From positions 1-64,000 of the forward strand of contig CALVTR010000003.1 of NCBI GenBank assembly GCA_944362965.1: 64,000 bases of DNA, in the 5' to 3' direction. This document shows positions 1 to 7,663 of the stretch, in pieces. Below the pieces are notes generated by a model that ran no database searches, was not told the origin of the DNA, and saw only the letters and a program-made list of their open reading frames with translations. The DNA is from an uncultured Clostridia bacterium (GTDB lineage Bacteria > Bacillota > Clostridia > Christensenellales > UBA1242). Position numbers and translations under genes: made by a program. Positions within the stretch are counted from its first letter, which is position 1; every line of letters begins with the position of its first letter.

Positions 1-154
1 GCACCAAATAAATATAGATATAAAGTCCATTTTGAAGTGAACAAAAAAGTTTAACAACCTTAGGATTTCACTTCATTTTAATTTTACATGGGAAATATGA
101 AAAATGAAATATCAAACATATTATGAAAAAATATAATTGAACATACCTTTTTTA

Positions 155-183
155 TTGACTTAGTAAATTCTTTATTGTAAAAT
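155..183 (+). promoter_or_regulatory. Sigma-A promoter of the first small acidic protein gene
   Basis: TTGACT (155-160), a 17-bp spacer and TAAAAT (178-183). The predicted start near 190 gives a leader of about 26 nt to the ATG at 216. Bases 1-154 hold no gene; the only structure seen is a weak inverted repeat (GAAGTGAA near 34, TTCACTTC near 68). Confidence 0.7.
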
Positions 184-215
184 AACATAACAATATAAAT
201 TAAATGGAGTAAAAA

Positions 216-797
216 ATGAGAAATATTAAAAATTCAAAAAGATATATAGATTATGAAGATTTAATAAAATTAGATGATGAACAAAAAATTCTTGTTAGTA
301 GAATTATTATAAATAATAAATTTGCAAAAATGCAATTATTTGTAAATGCACAATTAAGTGAAAAGTTTGATTTGAGTGAGTTAAAAAAAATAACCGATAT
401 TCATTCAAAACTATGCGATGCTGATGAAAACAAAAAACGCCCCGTTTGGGGTATAGAACTTACCGTAAAAGAAATAAAAGAAGTGTTTTCAAAAGAAGAT
501 GTAAGTAAATCTCGTACTGATTTTAGTTTACCATTTAATCATAAAGAAAATAAGCCTAAAAAGAAAAATCCAATGGATTTAAATACCGGCGAAGAATTAT
601 ATGAATATTTAAAAGATAAAACTGATGAAGAAATTGAAGATTATTTTGTTTCTCGTGGTGCTGTAATTGAAGATGGTATTATGTTAAACAATGGGTTAGC
701 CACTCTATATCGAATTGAAAAAGATTCAGTAGAAAAGCAATATGATAATAAAGAAGTATCACCATTTGATGGTGAAGATGATGGACTTGAAAGATAA
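216..797 (+). CDS. Uncharacterised small acidic protein, long paralogue of the 2495-2842 gene
   Basis: 193 residues, function not recognised. It has no signal peptide or membrane segment, so it is probably cytoplasmic. The first ~90 residues align by eye with the 115-residue protein at 2495-2842: both have K-[RK]-Y-I-[DE], then a D-x-x-Q segment leading into SRI and NK-x-A-x-MQ, then a helix with S-K-L, and end in V-K/S-E-I-K-x-V-F-S. After that core this copy adds a Lys-rich linker and a ~75-residue acidic region (ELYEYLKDKTDEEIEDYF) that the shorter paralogue lacks. The start is supported by GGAG 8 bases upstream and by the promoter at 155-183; a terminator follows at 823. The shared core suggests a family, but no role can be inferred from sequence alone. 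Confidence 0.75.
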   Translation: MRNIKNSKRYIDYEDLIKLDDEQKILVSRIIINNKFAKMQLFVNAQLSEKFDLSELKKITDIHSKLCDADENKKRPVWGIELTVKEIKEVFSKEDVSKSRTDFSLPFNHKENKPKKKNPMDLNTGEELYEYLKDKTDEEIEDYFVSRGAVIEDGIMLNNGLATLYRIEKDSVEKQYDNKEVSPFDGEDDGLER

Positions 798-822
798 AAC
801 ACGGCTATACATTTTGCAAACA

Positions 823-853
823 AAACTCTCTAACATATTTGAGAGTTTTTTAT
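823..853 (+). terminator. Intrinsic terminator after the first gene
   Basis: AAACTCTC (823-830), a 10-nt loop and GAGAGTTT (841-848), followed by further T residues. It lies 26 bases after the stop codon at 795-797 and just before the next promoter. Confidence 0.8.
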
Positions 854-867
854 ATATCAAAAATTAA

Positions 868-896
868 TTGCCAGTTGAAAAGATTTTTGATATACT
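868..896 (+). promoter_or_regulatory. Sigma-A promoter of the metallopeptidase-like gene
   Basis: TTGCCA (868-873), exactly 17 bp, TATACT (891-896). The -35 TTG can also be read as an in-frame TTG start, which would add 15 residues to the protein; the promoter reading is preferred. The predicted transcript starts near 903, at the edge of the AAGGAG site. Confidence 0.8.
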
Positions 897-912
897 ATTT
901 CAAGGAGATAAA

Positions 913-1722
913 ATGTTAAAGATTGATTTTTGGGTTTGTGAAGATGTGATTGCAAGAGAAATGATTTCAAAAAGCCGTATGCCTGTTGAGTTTGCTAACT
1001 ACCTATGGGACAAATATAAAAAATCTTATATGGAGTTGCAACATAACCCGATGTGTGACAAAAATTTGATTGACTATGGCATTATAAGCGAGCTTAAAGA
1101 ACAAGAGTTTTTTAAAAAATTCTTAATTGAAGCTAAGGAAAATAAAGACACTATAGAAAAATTATGGGCAGAAAATTGTGACATTATAAACGAATTTTTA
1201 AAGAAAATTTTAAGAACTGATTACAGCTTGGCTATGACTGCCTATATCGTCAGCCCTAGACTAAAGCTAGGACATAATTTAGGAAATAACTGTCTTGTTT
1301 GGGGACATTCAAACGGAAATTCTGACAAAAATTATAATCTTGTTTATCTTGTGCATGAAGCATTGCATTCTTACTTCCCTAGTGACAATTTTTGCCATGC
1401 AATAATTGAAAATATAGCAGACATTGAGCTTGCAAGATTTTTAAATCATAGCGACACGAGTTACACATGTCATGACTTTACTTTAAATGAACATCTAAAA
1501 ATCTACCCTTTTTGGAACTTATATTTAAAAAGAAGTGAAGATGAGATTGAGAGGCTACAGAAAATAGATAAAATACAATATGATATAAAAGCTTTTGAAA
1601 AGTATCGTGAATCGCTTGCAGGCATGAACATAGATGAATTTATTAACTTTGCTAAAAAAATAAAAGACAACATTGCATTTGATACATATTATACATTATA
1701 TGATTGTGAACAAGCCGAATAA
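913..1722 (+). CDS. Putative zinc metallopeptidase (HExxH, gluzincin-like)
   Basis: 269 residues starting at ATG 913, set by AAGGAG at 902-907. A zinc-peptidase signature H148-E149-A-L-H152 is followed 14 residues later by E166-N-I-A-D170-I-E172, the arrangement of gluzincins in which a downstream Glu is the third zinc ligand. There is no signal peptide, so it probably acts in the cytoplasm. The N-terminal 100 residues are helical and rich in Lys and Glu. It lies between the two paralogous acidic proteins and upstream of an S51-like hydrolase, but each of these genes has its own promoter, so the grouping is not an obvious operon. The HExxH is seen directly; metal binding and peptidase activity are inferred, and the substrate is unknown. 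Confidence 0.6.
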   Translation: MLKIDFWVCEDVIAREMISKSRMPVEFANYLWDKYKKSYMELQHNPMCDKNLIDYGIISELKEQEFFKKFLIEAKENKDTIEKLWAENCDIINEFLKKILRTDYSLAMTAYIVSPRLKLGHNLGNNCLVWGHSNGNSDKNYNLVYLVHEALHSYFPSDNFCHAIIENIADIELARFLNHSDTSYTCHDFTLNEHLKIYPFWNLYLKRSEDEIERLQKIDKIQYDIKAFEKYRESLAGMNIDEFINFAKKIKDNIAFDTYYTLYDCEQAE

Positions 1723-1751
1723 TTGACAGATTTAGTTATTTTTGATATAAT
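1723..1751 (+). promoter_or_regulatory. Consensus sigma-A promoter of the S51-like gene
   Basis: TTGACA (1723-1728), 17 bp, TATAAT (1746-1751): a perfect consensus. The preceding stop codon is at 1720-1722, so the promoter abuts the upstream gene. The predicted start near 1758 falls inside the AAAGGAAG ribosome site, leaving a leader of about 12 nt. Confidence 0.9.
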
Positions 1752-1770
1752 AAATAAAGGAAGTGAAATT

Positions 1771-2487
1771 ATGGTTTTTATGTTGACAAGCTGTCTTGAA
1801 ACACATATTAAAGAAGAAAATGGAAACAAAATTGCAATACCTATTCCTGATACAAATCAGGTTTTGACTAATATAAAGAAATATCTTAAAGACACAAAAA
1901 GGATTGTTTATGTTGCCAATAATCCTGCAAACTTTGAAGAAAACGATTTAAGAACGTCTTGCTTCTTTGAAAGTTTTGAGCTTTCTGGGCTTAATTTTGA
2001 TGAAAAAATTGTGCTTGACAACAGGAATATAAAAGATGCTAAAAACATTTTAAACGGTGCCGATTTAATCATTTTAAGTGGTGGTAAAATTCTTTGTCAG
2101 CTTAAGTTCTTTAAGAAGATAAAGTTAAAAAAGATTTTGAAAAATCATGATGGGTTATGCATTGGTATATCTGCGGGCACAATGAATTTAGGGAAAATCG
2201 TTGCCAACTTTCCAGAAGAGCTTGCCGACCTAAAAGAAAAACGTTTTGTGAAAGGATTAGGATTTTTTGATAAAATTATCATTCCACATTTTGATGGTGA
2301 AAATAAGGTTTATCAAATAGAATGTAATGAGATTGATGTTGTCCGCGACTACATTCTTCCCCTTTCAAAAGGCAAGAGTTTTATAGGGCTTCCTAATGGA
2401 AGTTATGTTTTAGTTGATGGACAAAATACCACATATTTTGGTGACTGTTATGAAATTGCTGATGGTAACGTTACAAAAAAGGAGTAA
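1771..2487 (+). CDS. Peptidase S51 / class I glutamine-amidotransferase-like hydrolase
   Basis: 238 residues from ATG 1771, preceded by AAAGGAAG. The key signature is LILSGGK (about 99-106) followed by the nucleophile elbow G132-I-S134-A-G136, typical of the serine peptidase family S51 (dipeptidase E, cyanophycinase-like); His173 in IIPHFD is a plausible catalytic His. It is predicted cytoplasmic. Family S51 enzymes cleave Asp-X dipeptides or cyanophycin-type peptides; the exact substrate here cannot be read from the sequence. A reading frame from the TTG at 1723 would add 16 residues but that TTG is the -35 box. The downstream small acidic gene starts 8 bases after this stop, so the two are probably cotranscribed. 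Confidence 0.72.
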   Translation: MVFMLTSCLETHIKEENGNKIAIPIPDTNQVLTNIKKYLKDTKRIVYVANNPANFEENDLRTSCFFESFELSGLNFDEKIVLDNRNIKDAKNILNGADLIILSGGKILCQLKFFKKIKLKKILKNHDGLCIGISAGTMNLGKIVANFPEELADLKEKRFVKGLGFFDKIIIPHFDGENKVYQIECNEIDVVRDYILPLSKGKSFIGLPNGSYVLVDGQNTTYFGDCYEIADGNVTKKE

Positions 2488-2494
2488 TTTAACG

Positions 2495-2842
2495 ATGGAA
2501 AATAATAAGAAAATCAAAAAATATATAGAGTTTTCTGACCTTAATAAGTTTGATAAAGGTCAAGTTGTTTACATTAGCAGGATTGAAATTTTAAATAAAA
2601 TGGCTGAGATGCAAATTCAAGGCGAACAAGATAGCTATAAAATAAGCATTATGAGAAAAACACTCGATAAATTGTATAGCAAAAATGATGAATTAATAAA
2701 ACCGCTTGCATTTGTAGATATGAAAGTAAGTGAAATCAAACATGTTTTCAGTGAAAGAGATTTATATGGGCGAAATGTTATGTATATCTATACTACTGTT
2801 CCTAATGCTGAAAATGATGGCGAAGAAAGCGAAGCGGAATAA
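2495..2842 (+). CDS. Uncharacterised small acidic protein, short paralogue of the 216-797 gene
   Basis: 115 residues starting at ATG 2495, behind AAAAAAGGAG at 2475-2484, which overlaps the end of the S51-like gene; upstream in-frame ATGs at 2414 and after lie inside that gene and have no ribosome site. The protein shares the core of the 193-residue protein at 216-797 (K-K-Y-I-E near the start, Q-V-V-Y-I-SRI, NK-M-A-E-MQ, V-S-E-I-K-H-V-F-S), then ends in a short acidic tail (NDGEESEAE). The function is unknown. Its cotranscription with the S51-like hydrolase is the only contextual clue. Confidence 0.7.
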   Translation: MENNKKIKKYIEFSDLNKFDKGQVVYISRIEILNKMAEMQIQGEQDSYKISIMRKTLDKLYSKNDELIKPLAFVDMKVSEIKHVFSERDLYGRNVMYIYTTVPNAENDGEESEAE

Positions 2843-2951
2843 ATTTTGTTGAAACTTGATTGACTTGTGTTTAAGCCTTAGAAAAATTTTCTAATTAAAT
2901 TATGAAAATCCTATTGTAGTTTAATAAATAAACAAATTGTCTGTATATAAT

Positions 2952-2980
2952 TTGACAAAATACTCTTTCCATGCTAAAAT
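2952..2980 (+). promoter_or_regulatory. Sigma-A promoter of proS
   Basis: TTGACA (2952-2957), 17 bp, TAAAAT (2975-2980); predicted start near 2987, leader about 21 nt, ribosome site AAAGGA at 2994-2999. The 165-base gap 2843-3007 contains nothing else recognisable; no T-box is visible. Confidence 0.85.
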
Positions 2981-3007
2981 ACTCTAGATTATAAAAGGAC
3001 TTATATT

Positions 3008-4438
3008 ATGGCTATTATTAAAAATGAAAAAATAACTTCAAGAGACAACGATTTTGCTCAGTGGTATACTGATATTGTTAAGCAAGCACATCTTGCACAC
3101 TATAGCTCAGTGAAAGGCTGCCTTGTGATTGAACCTTACGCTTATGCAATATGGGAAAATATACAGGCTGTGCTTGATGGAATGTTTAAAGAAACGGGAC
3201 ATGAAAATCTATACATGCCTATGTTTATTCCTGAAAGTCTGCTTAAAAAAGAGTCTGAACACGTGGAAGGCTTTGCACCTGAAGTTGCTTGGGTGACTTA
3301 TGGCGGGAAAACTCCACTTGAAGAAAGACTTTGCGTTCGCCCTACCTCAGAAACGCTATTTTGTGACTATTATTCCACTATTATAAATTCATATAGAGAT
3401 TTGCCTAAACTTTACAATCAATGGTGCAGCGTTGTTCGCTGGGAAAAATCTACAAGACCTTTCCTTAGATCTAGAGAGTTTTTATGGCAAGAAGGACATA
3501 CCATTCATGAGACAGCAAAAGAAGCAGAAGAAGAAACCTTAAGAATGCTTAATATCTATAAAAAATTCTTTGAAGAATATCTTGCTATTCCTGTGCTTGT
3601 TGGTAAGAAAACTGAAAAAGAGAAGTTTGCTGGCGCTGAATATACCCTATCACTTGAGGCACTTATGTATGACGGAGTATCGCTGCAGTCTGCAACATCT
3701 CACTATTTTGGGCAAAAGTTTTCTAAGCCTTTTGATGTTAAATTTGTTGATAGAAACAATCAGCCTCAATATGTTTATCAAACATCTTGGGGTTGCAGCA
3801 CAAGAATGATTGGAGCTTTAATTATGGTGCATGGTGATGACAATGGACTTGTTTTGCCACCTAAGATTGCACCTAAACAAGTTGTTATTGCATCTATCAG
3901 AAATGATGAAAATGTGCTGGGTGCAGTTGATAAAATTGCCGAAACTCTTAAAAAAGCAGGTTTACGTCTTCAATGTGACGTTAGTGACAAGAGCGCAGGT
4001 TTTAAATTTGCTGAATATGAAATGAAAGGTGTTCCTGTGCGAATTGAGGTTGGTCCACGTGATGTTGCAAACAATCAAGTTGTTATTGCAAGACGGGACA
4101 CTGGCACAAAAGAAATAGTTAAGTTTGAAGATATAGAAAGGCATGTCCTTGCACTTCTTGATGAAATACAAGCAAATATGTATGAAAGAGCACTTAAACA
4201 TACTAAGGAAAGGACTTATACCTGCACTACACTTGATGAAGTTAAAAAGATTATGGAAACTAAGCCTGGCTTTATTAAAGCTATGTGGTGTGGTGCCCCT
4301 GAATGTGAAGCTAAAATGAAAGAGATTCGCGGCATGAAGTCTAGATGTATACCTTTTGAAGAAGAACATATTGCAGACACCTGCATAGTTTGTGGCAAAA
4401 AAGCTAAACACATGGTTTACTGGGGTATTCAATATTAA
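3008..4438 (+). CDS. proS: Prolyl-tRNA synthetase, archaeal/eukaryal type (ProS type 3)
   Basis: Charges tRNA-Pro with proline in the cytoplasm. At 476 residues it has the length of the type 3 enzymes; the usual bacterial type 1 enzyme is about 570 residues with an inserted editing domain, which is absent here. Class II motif 2 is seen as RPTSETLF near residue 118, and VVRWEKSTRPFLRSREFLWQEGHT lies within the catalytic core. The C-terminal zinc-binding-like domain carries cysteines in CGAPEC, SRC and TCIVCG, and the chain ends in Tyr as is usual for this type. The ATG is supported by AAAGGA. It is monocistronic between its own promoter and a terminator at 4446. Confidence 0.95.
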   Translation: MAIIKNEKITSRDNDFAQWYTDIVKQAHLAHYSSVKGCLVIEPYAYAIWENIQAVLDGMFKETGHENLYMPMFIPESLLKKESEHVEGFAPEVAWVTYGGKTPLEERLCVRPTSETLFCDYYSTIINSYRDLPKLYNQWCSVVRWEKSTRPFLRSREFLWQEGHTIHETAKEAEEETLRMLNIYKKFFEEYLAIPVLVGKKTEKEKFAGAEYTLSLEALMYDGVSLQSATSHYFGQKFSKPFDVKFVDRNNQPQYVYQTSWGCSTRMIGALIMVHGDDNGLVLPPKIAPKQVVIASIRNDENVLGAVDKIAETLKKAGLRLQCDVSDKSAGFKFAEYEMKGVPVRIEVGPRDVANNQVVIARRDTGTKEIVKFEDIERHVLALLDEIQANMYERALKHTKERTYTCTTLDEVKKIMETKPGFIKAMWCGAPECEAKMKEIRGMKSRCIPFEEEHIADTCIVCGKKAKHMVYWGIQY

Positions 4439-4445
4439 AATTAAC

Positions 4446-4476
4446 AAAAAATCTATGATTAAGTCATAGATTTTTT
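4446..4476 (+). terminator. Intrinsic terminator of proS
   Basis: AAAAATCTATGA, a 5-nt loop (TTAAG) and TCATAGATTTTTT: a long stem followed by a T run, 8 bases after the stop codon. Confidence 0.9.
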
Positions 4477-4586
4477 AATAAAATCATTTTGTTTTATATA
4501 TAAAATTAAACAAAATATAAAAATAATAATTTATTTTTTAAGCCTTATTTAATATTGATTTTAGATAAAGTTAAACGAAGAAAAAA

Positions 4587-4678
4587 GCACTTAAAAGCGT
4601 TAAGTCGTGCCAAGTTTGGCACGGCTTAACATGCAAAAACTTTTGCATAATGCCCTTTTGGGCATTGCTTTTAAGTGC
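4587..4678. repeat. Nested palindrome A: outer stem enclosing three abutting hairpins
   Basis: Outer arms GCACTTAAAAGC (4587-4598) and GCTTTTAAGTGC (4667-4678) pair perfectly. Between them lie hairpin 1 (4599-4630; GTTAAG-T-CGTGCCAA against TTGGCACG-G-CTTAAC, one T.G), hairpin 2 (4631-4648; ATGCAAAA against TTTTGCAT) and hairpin 3 (4649-4666; AATGCCC, TTTT, GGGCATT). No base is left unpaired at the junction. It lies in the convergent gap between proS and the SbcC-like gene and is separate from the proS terminator. The function is unknown. Confidence 0.85.
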
Positions 4679-4711
4679 GTAATTTTATAATAACCAACCT
4701 TCTCTGAGCAA

Positions 4712-6469
4712 TTAAATAATTTTACACCTTGAATGGCAACAAATATAAATTATTTGATAGCTTTTTGAAAGCTCTTTAGTTACTTCCTTTGCACATTCCA
4801 TCATATTATCATCTAAATTTACAAAGGTATCATCTAGAATAATAAAAGGCTTTTCTTTCTTGTAAATTTTATTTATCAAGCTGATTCTTTGACAAAAAGA
4901 TATGATGTCCTGCAAGCCTTGTGATGAATATTCAAACTCTTTGCTGCCAACACTGGTTTGCTCTTTAACGTCCCATTGATTATCAATAACAAATCTTTTA
5001 GCGTCTATATTAAATTTTGAAAGTATATTTGAAAATTCGCTGTTGATTGAGCTTACGTAACGTGAAGCCACATTATCTTTCGCTCTTAAAAGATAGTCTA
5101 TTGTCTTTTCTACTATGCTATATTTCTCTTCAAGCGTAATTAACTTGTCTTTGTATTCTTCTATCTGACTTGACATGTATTCTTCCTGATTTATAGCGTT
5201 GTCAAGGTCAGCATTCAAATTCATAATTTTGCTATTTAAAGATAGTTGCTCTGCTTTTAAATTGCTTTGACTTTGCAAAAGCTGGTCAAGAGTTGTGCTT
5301 TCTGGCAATGAAACATCAGCGTAGTCATCTTTTAAAATAGCGTTTAATTTTTCAAGTTCTTTATTTAACTCATCAATTTTTGTTTTAAAGTCAGTTGTAA
5401 GTATGGCTGCTTTTTGCTCTTCTTTATCAAACTTTGACCTTCTTTTATATAACACAACAGTCACAACAGCTAAAACTATTGATAAAATTATGATTGTAAT
5501 AAGAAGAGCTATTCCTATTATATCAAAAGCATACAAAACGGCTGCAGCTGCCGACAAGATTATCGCTATCGGAATCATGATATATAGTAGTTTCTTAAAA
5601 GGATTTTCTTTTTGAGTGCTTAAGTTTTCTATAGCCTTGTTTTGCATATCTGCTTGTTTGGAATAAAGTTTGTTTATCTCGGTTGAAAACTCTTGCACCT
5701 TGTTTTCAATAAGAGACTTATTTTTATATTTATCTTGCTGAAGCTTCAATTTTTCCCTTTCAATAGAAATTTTATCGTTGAGCGACAAATTTTCACCTTC
5801 TAATTTTTCTAAGTTTTCCCTTTGTTTTTCAATTTCTTCACTTAATGATACTTTTAGAGACTTTATTTGCCCAAGTTTTAGTCGTCTTTCTTCAATCTCT
5901 GATTTTTTAGGTATTTGTCTTTTTATTTCAAGTCGTTTCTCATTTAGTTTCTTAATTGCTTTATCAATGTTTGCAAGGTCATTTTGATATTTATTTACTC
6001 CTGTCAAGTTGGCTGTAAGCTCTGAGTTTGCTGAGCTTTTAAAGTCAAGTTGCGGAAAGAAAGCCGTCATTTTGAAGGACTCCTCACCTATTCCAAAGAG
6101 CTCTTCACCAAGCGGCGTTTTCTCTTCTTTTATAGATGTATTGGTCTTATAGTCAAATAATTCAAAGCTGTCACCTTCTGGAGTTTTCCCAAAAGTCCTA
6201 GTCACTCTAAAGGTGTTTTCGCCCTGCTTATATTCTATGTAACCACCATAAGTTCCGCCCTGCCATGACATATACTTTGTGCGTTCTGACTTATAGTCAC
6301 TGCCCCTTGTTTTTGCAGGAAGTCCATAAAACATTGACTTTATAAAAATGGTAAAAGTGCTCTTACCCCATCCATTTTCATGCAGGAGCTGAGTTATTGA
6401 TTGTTGAAAGTCAAAGTCAATATTATGAAGTTTTCCAAAGTTTTCTATATGTAATTTTGTTAATATCAT
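4712..6469 (-). CDS. SbcC/YhaN-like AAA ATPase with a central membrane hairpin
   Basis: 585 residues. The ATP-binding half-site ENGWGKST is at residues 31-38 (H30 stands where the first Gly of Walker A usually is). A signature-like SSQGLQDI and the Walker B segment FIILDDTFVNLDD are near the C-terminus, so the N and C ends would form one ABC-type head. Between them run long Lys/Glu coiled coils interrupted near residues 290-345 by two strongly hydrophobic segments with a basic exit (YKRRSK), predicted to be a membrane hairpin. That layout matches YhaN-type relatives of SbcC/Rad50 rather than SbcC proper, which is about 1,000 residues long. Its ATG overlaps the stop of the MRE11-like gene (ATGA), so the two are translationally coupled. 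Role inferred: DNA end processing or repair. Confidence 0.75.
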   Translation of the reverse strand: MILTKLHIENFGKLHNIDFDFQQSITQLLHENGWGKSTFTIFIKSMFYGLPAKTRGSDYKSERTKYMSWQGGTYGGYIEYKQGENTFRVTRTFGKTPEGDSFELFDYKTNTSIKEEKTPLGEELFGIGEESFKMTAFFPQLDFKSSANSELTANLTGVNKYQNDLANIDKAIKKLNEKRLEIKRQIPKKSEIEERRLKLGQIKSLKVSLSEEIEKQRENLEKLEGENLSLNDKISIEREKLKLQQDKYKNKSLIENKVQEFSTEINKLYSKQADMQNKAIENLSTQKENPFKKLLYIMIPIAIILSAAAAVLYAFDIIGIALLITIIILSIVLAVVTVVLYKRRSKFDKEEQKAAILTTDFKTKIDELNKELEKLNAILKDDYADVSLPESTTLDQLLQSQSNLKAEQLSLNSKIMNLNADLDNAINQEEYMSSQIEEYKDKLITLEEKYSIVEKTIDYLLRAKDNVASRYVSSINSEFSNILSKFNIDAKRFVIDNQWDVKEQTSVGSKEFEYSSQGLQDIISFCQRISLINKIYKKEKPFIILDDTFVNLDDNMMECAKEVTKELSKSYQIIYICCHSRCKII

Positions 6470-7512
6470 ATCGATATATCATCTCCCCTTAATGCTTCAA
6501 TTCCTAGTTGACATATTTTATTTTTAAGTTCTTCATCTTTCTCTTCATTTTCAACAAGAAGTAAAAATTCAGCCTTAAATGACAAATCCTCATTTTTTAT
6601 TTTTTCAAAATCTATTTTAAGTTTTGTGTTATCAACAAGCTCAAAATAATAGTAGCTATCCTTCAAATCACGCTCTATTGAATGAATATATTTTTCGCTA
6701 TCTTCTGTATAGTAACCACTTAATATAACTCGTGCAAGATCGTCTCTGCTACAATTATCTTTTAATTCATTTTTAATTTTATTTATTATATCACTGTAAT
6801 TTGCAAGCCCTGTTATATCACAGTTGACTATACAATAATGCCTACTTGGATATGATACAAAATTAACTTTTACGTTATCTTCTACAATAACTTCAATATA
6901 TCCTTTATCACCTGTTTCGTCAAAGCCATTTGAAAACAAACTTCCTGGATATGAGGCAACTACACCTGCAATATCAAATTTAGAGCTGCTATGAACATGT
7001 CCTAAGGCTATATAATCAAAGTGATATTTTGATGTATAAATGTTTATATCAATAAAATCAGAGCTTGTTCTATTGTTTATATCACCATGAAGAAGCAGAA
7101 TGTTCTTTAGGGTTTTATCATAATATTTCTCTATAATATCTGGTGCCACTTGTCCAAAGAACACCACATTGTCAAGTCTATAAAAAGGGTTATAATTATC
7201 TAACATGATAAAATTACTTGGAAGAGTTATATTAAAATCAAATCTTTCATCATGGTTGCCTTTAACATATAAAACAGGTCTAGAAAAATTTTCGACCGCC
7301 TTAAAAAAATTTGCAACTATTTTTGATTGAACATTTTTTGCGTGAAATAAATCGCCGCATATCAAAACTATATCATAGTCTTCTTGATATGCTTTCTGGA
7401 ACAACTTTGTTATAAGCAAATTTTGCTCATTTCTTATTTCTGTTTGCTTATCTAGTGGCAATTTTATATTTTTTGCACCTAAATGAATGTCTGCAGTGTG
7501 GAGTATCTTCAT
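6466..7512 (-). CDS. MRE11/SbcD/YhaO-like metallophosphoesterase
   Basis: 348 residues. It has the calcineurin-like nuclease motifs in order: D8-x-H10 (HTADIHLG), GD near 53-54 (ICGDLFHAK), G-N-H-D near 85-88 (VKGNHDE), a second H (LLLHGD) and GHVH (LGHVHSS). These bind two Mn ions and cut DNA in the SbcD/MRE11 family. The C-terminal 120 residues have no recognised motif and may contact the ATPase. The ribosome site is AAAGGA. It is first in a two-gene operon with the SbcC/YhaN-like ATPase, overlapping it by 4 bases, as in sbcDC and yhaON. Confidence 0.88.
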   Translation of the reverse strand: MKILHTADIHLGAKNIKLPLDKQTEIRNEQNLLITKLFQKAYQEDYDIVLICGDLFHAKNVQSKIVANFFKAVENFSRPVLYVKGNHDERFDFNITLPSNFIMLDNYNPFYRLDNVVFFGQVAPDIIEKYYDKTLKNILLLHGDINNRTSSDFIDINIYTSKYHFDYIALGHVHSSSKFDIAGVVASYPGSLFSNGFDETGDKGYIEVIVEDNVKVNFVSYPSRHYCIVNCDITGLANYSDIINKIKNELKDNCSRDDLARVILSGYYTEDSEKYIHSIERDLKDSYYYFELVDNTKLKIDFEKIKNEDLSFKAEFLLLVENEEKDEELKNKICQLGIEALRGDDISI

Positions 7513-7635
7513 AAATTTTCCTTTGTTAAATTATAACAAAAAATAGCCATGATTACAAATTATTTTATAAGAAAAAAATAAAGCAAAATTTAAAAAATAA
7601 AAATTAAAAACTTTTATTTAAATTAACTAGCATAT

Positions 7636-7663
7636 AAAAAAGCTTTCAATTAAGAAAGCTTTT
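7636..7663 (-). terminator. Intrinsic terminator of the DUF4097 gene
   Basis: On the minus strand AAAAGCTTTC, a 6-nt loop and GAAAGCTTTTTT; the hairpin begins at the stop codon. Plus-strand arms are 7641-7647 and 7654-7660. Confidence 0.85.

Noticed and set aside
868..912. TTG start adding 15 residues to the metallopeptidase-like protein
   Set aside because: That TTG is the -35 box of a TTGCCA-17-TATACT promoter, and AAGGAG precedes the ATG at 913.
2843..3007. T-box or riboswitch ahead of proS
   Set aside because: The promoter lies only about 21 nt before the start codon, leaving no room for a T-box leader.
3962..4447. 161-codon minus-strand frame opposite proS
   Set aside because: It lies entirely within a well-supported tRNA-synthetase gene and its terminator and encodes low-complexity Phe/Asn-rich sequence.
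4587..4678. Integron attC site or CRISPR repeat
   Set aside because: There is no integrase, no R'/R'' core sites, no regularly spaced identical repeats; the stems differ between copies.
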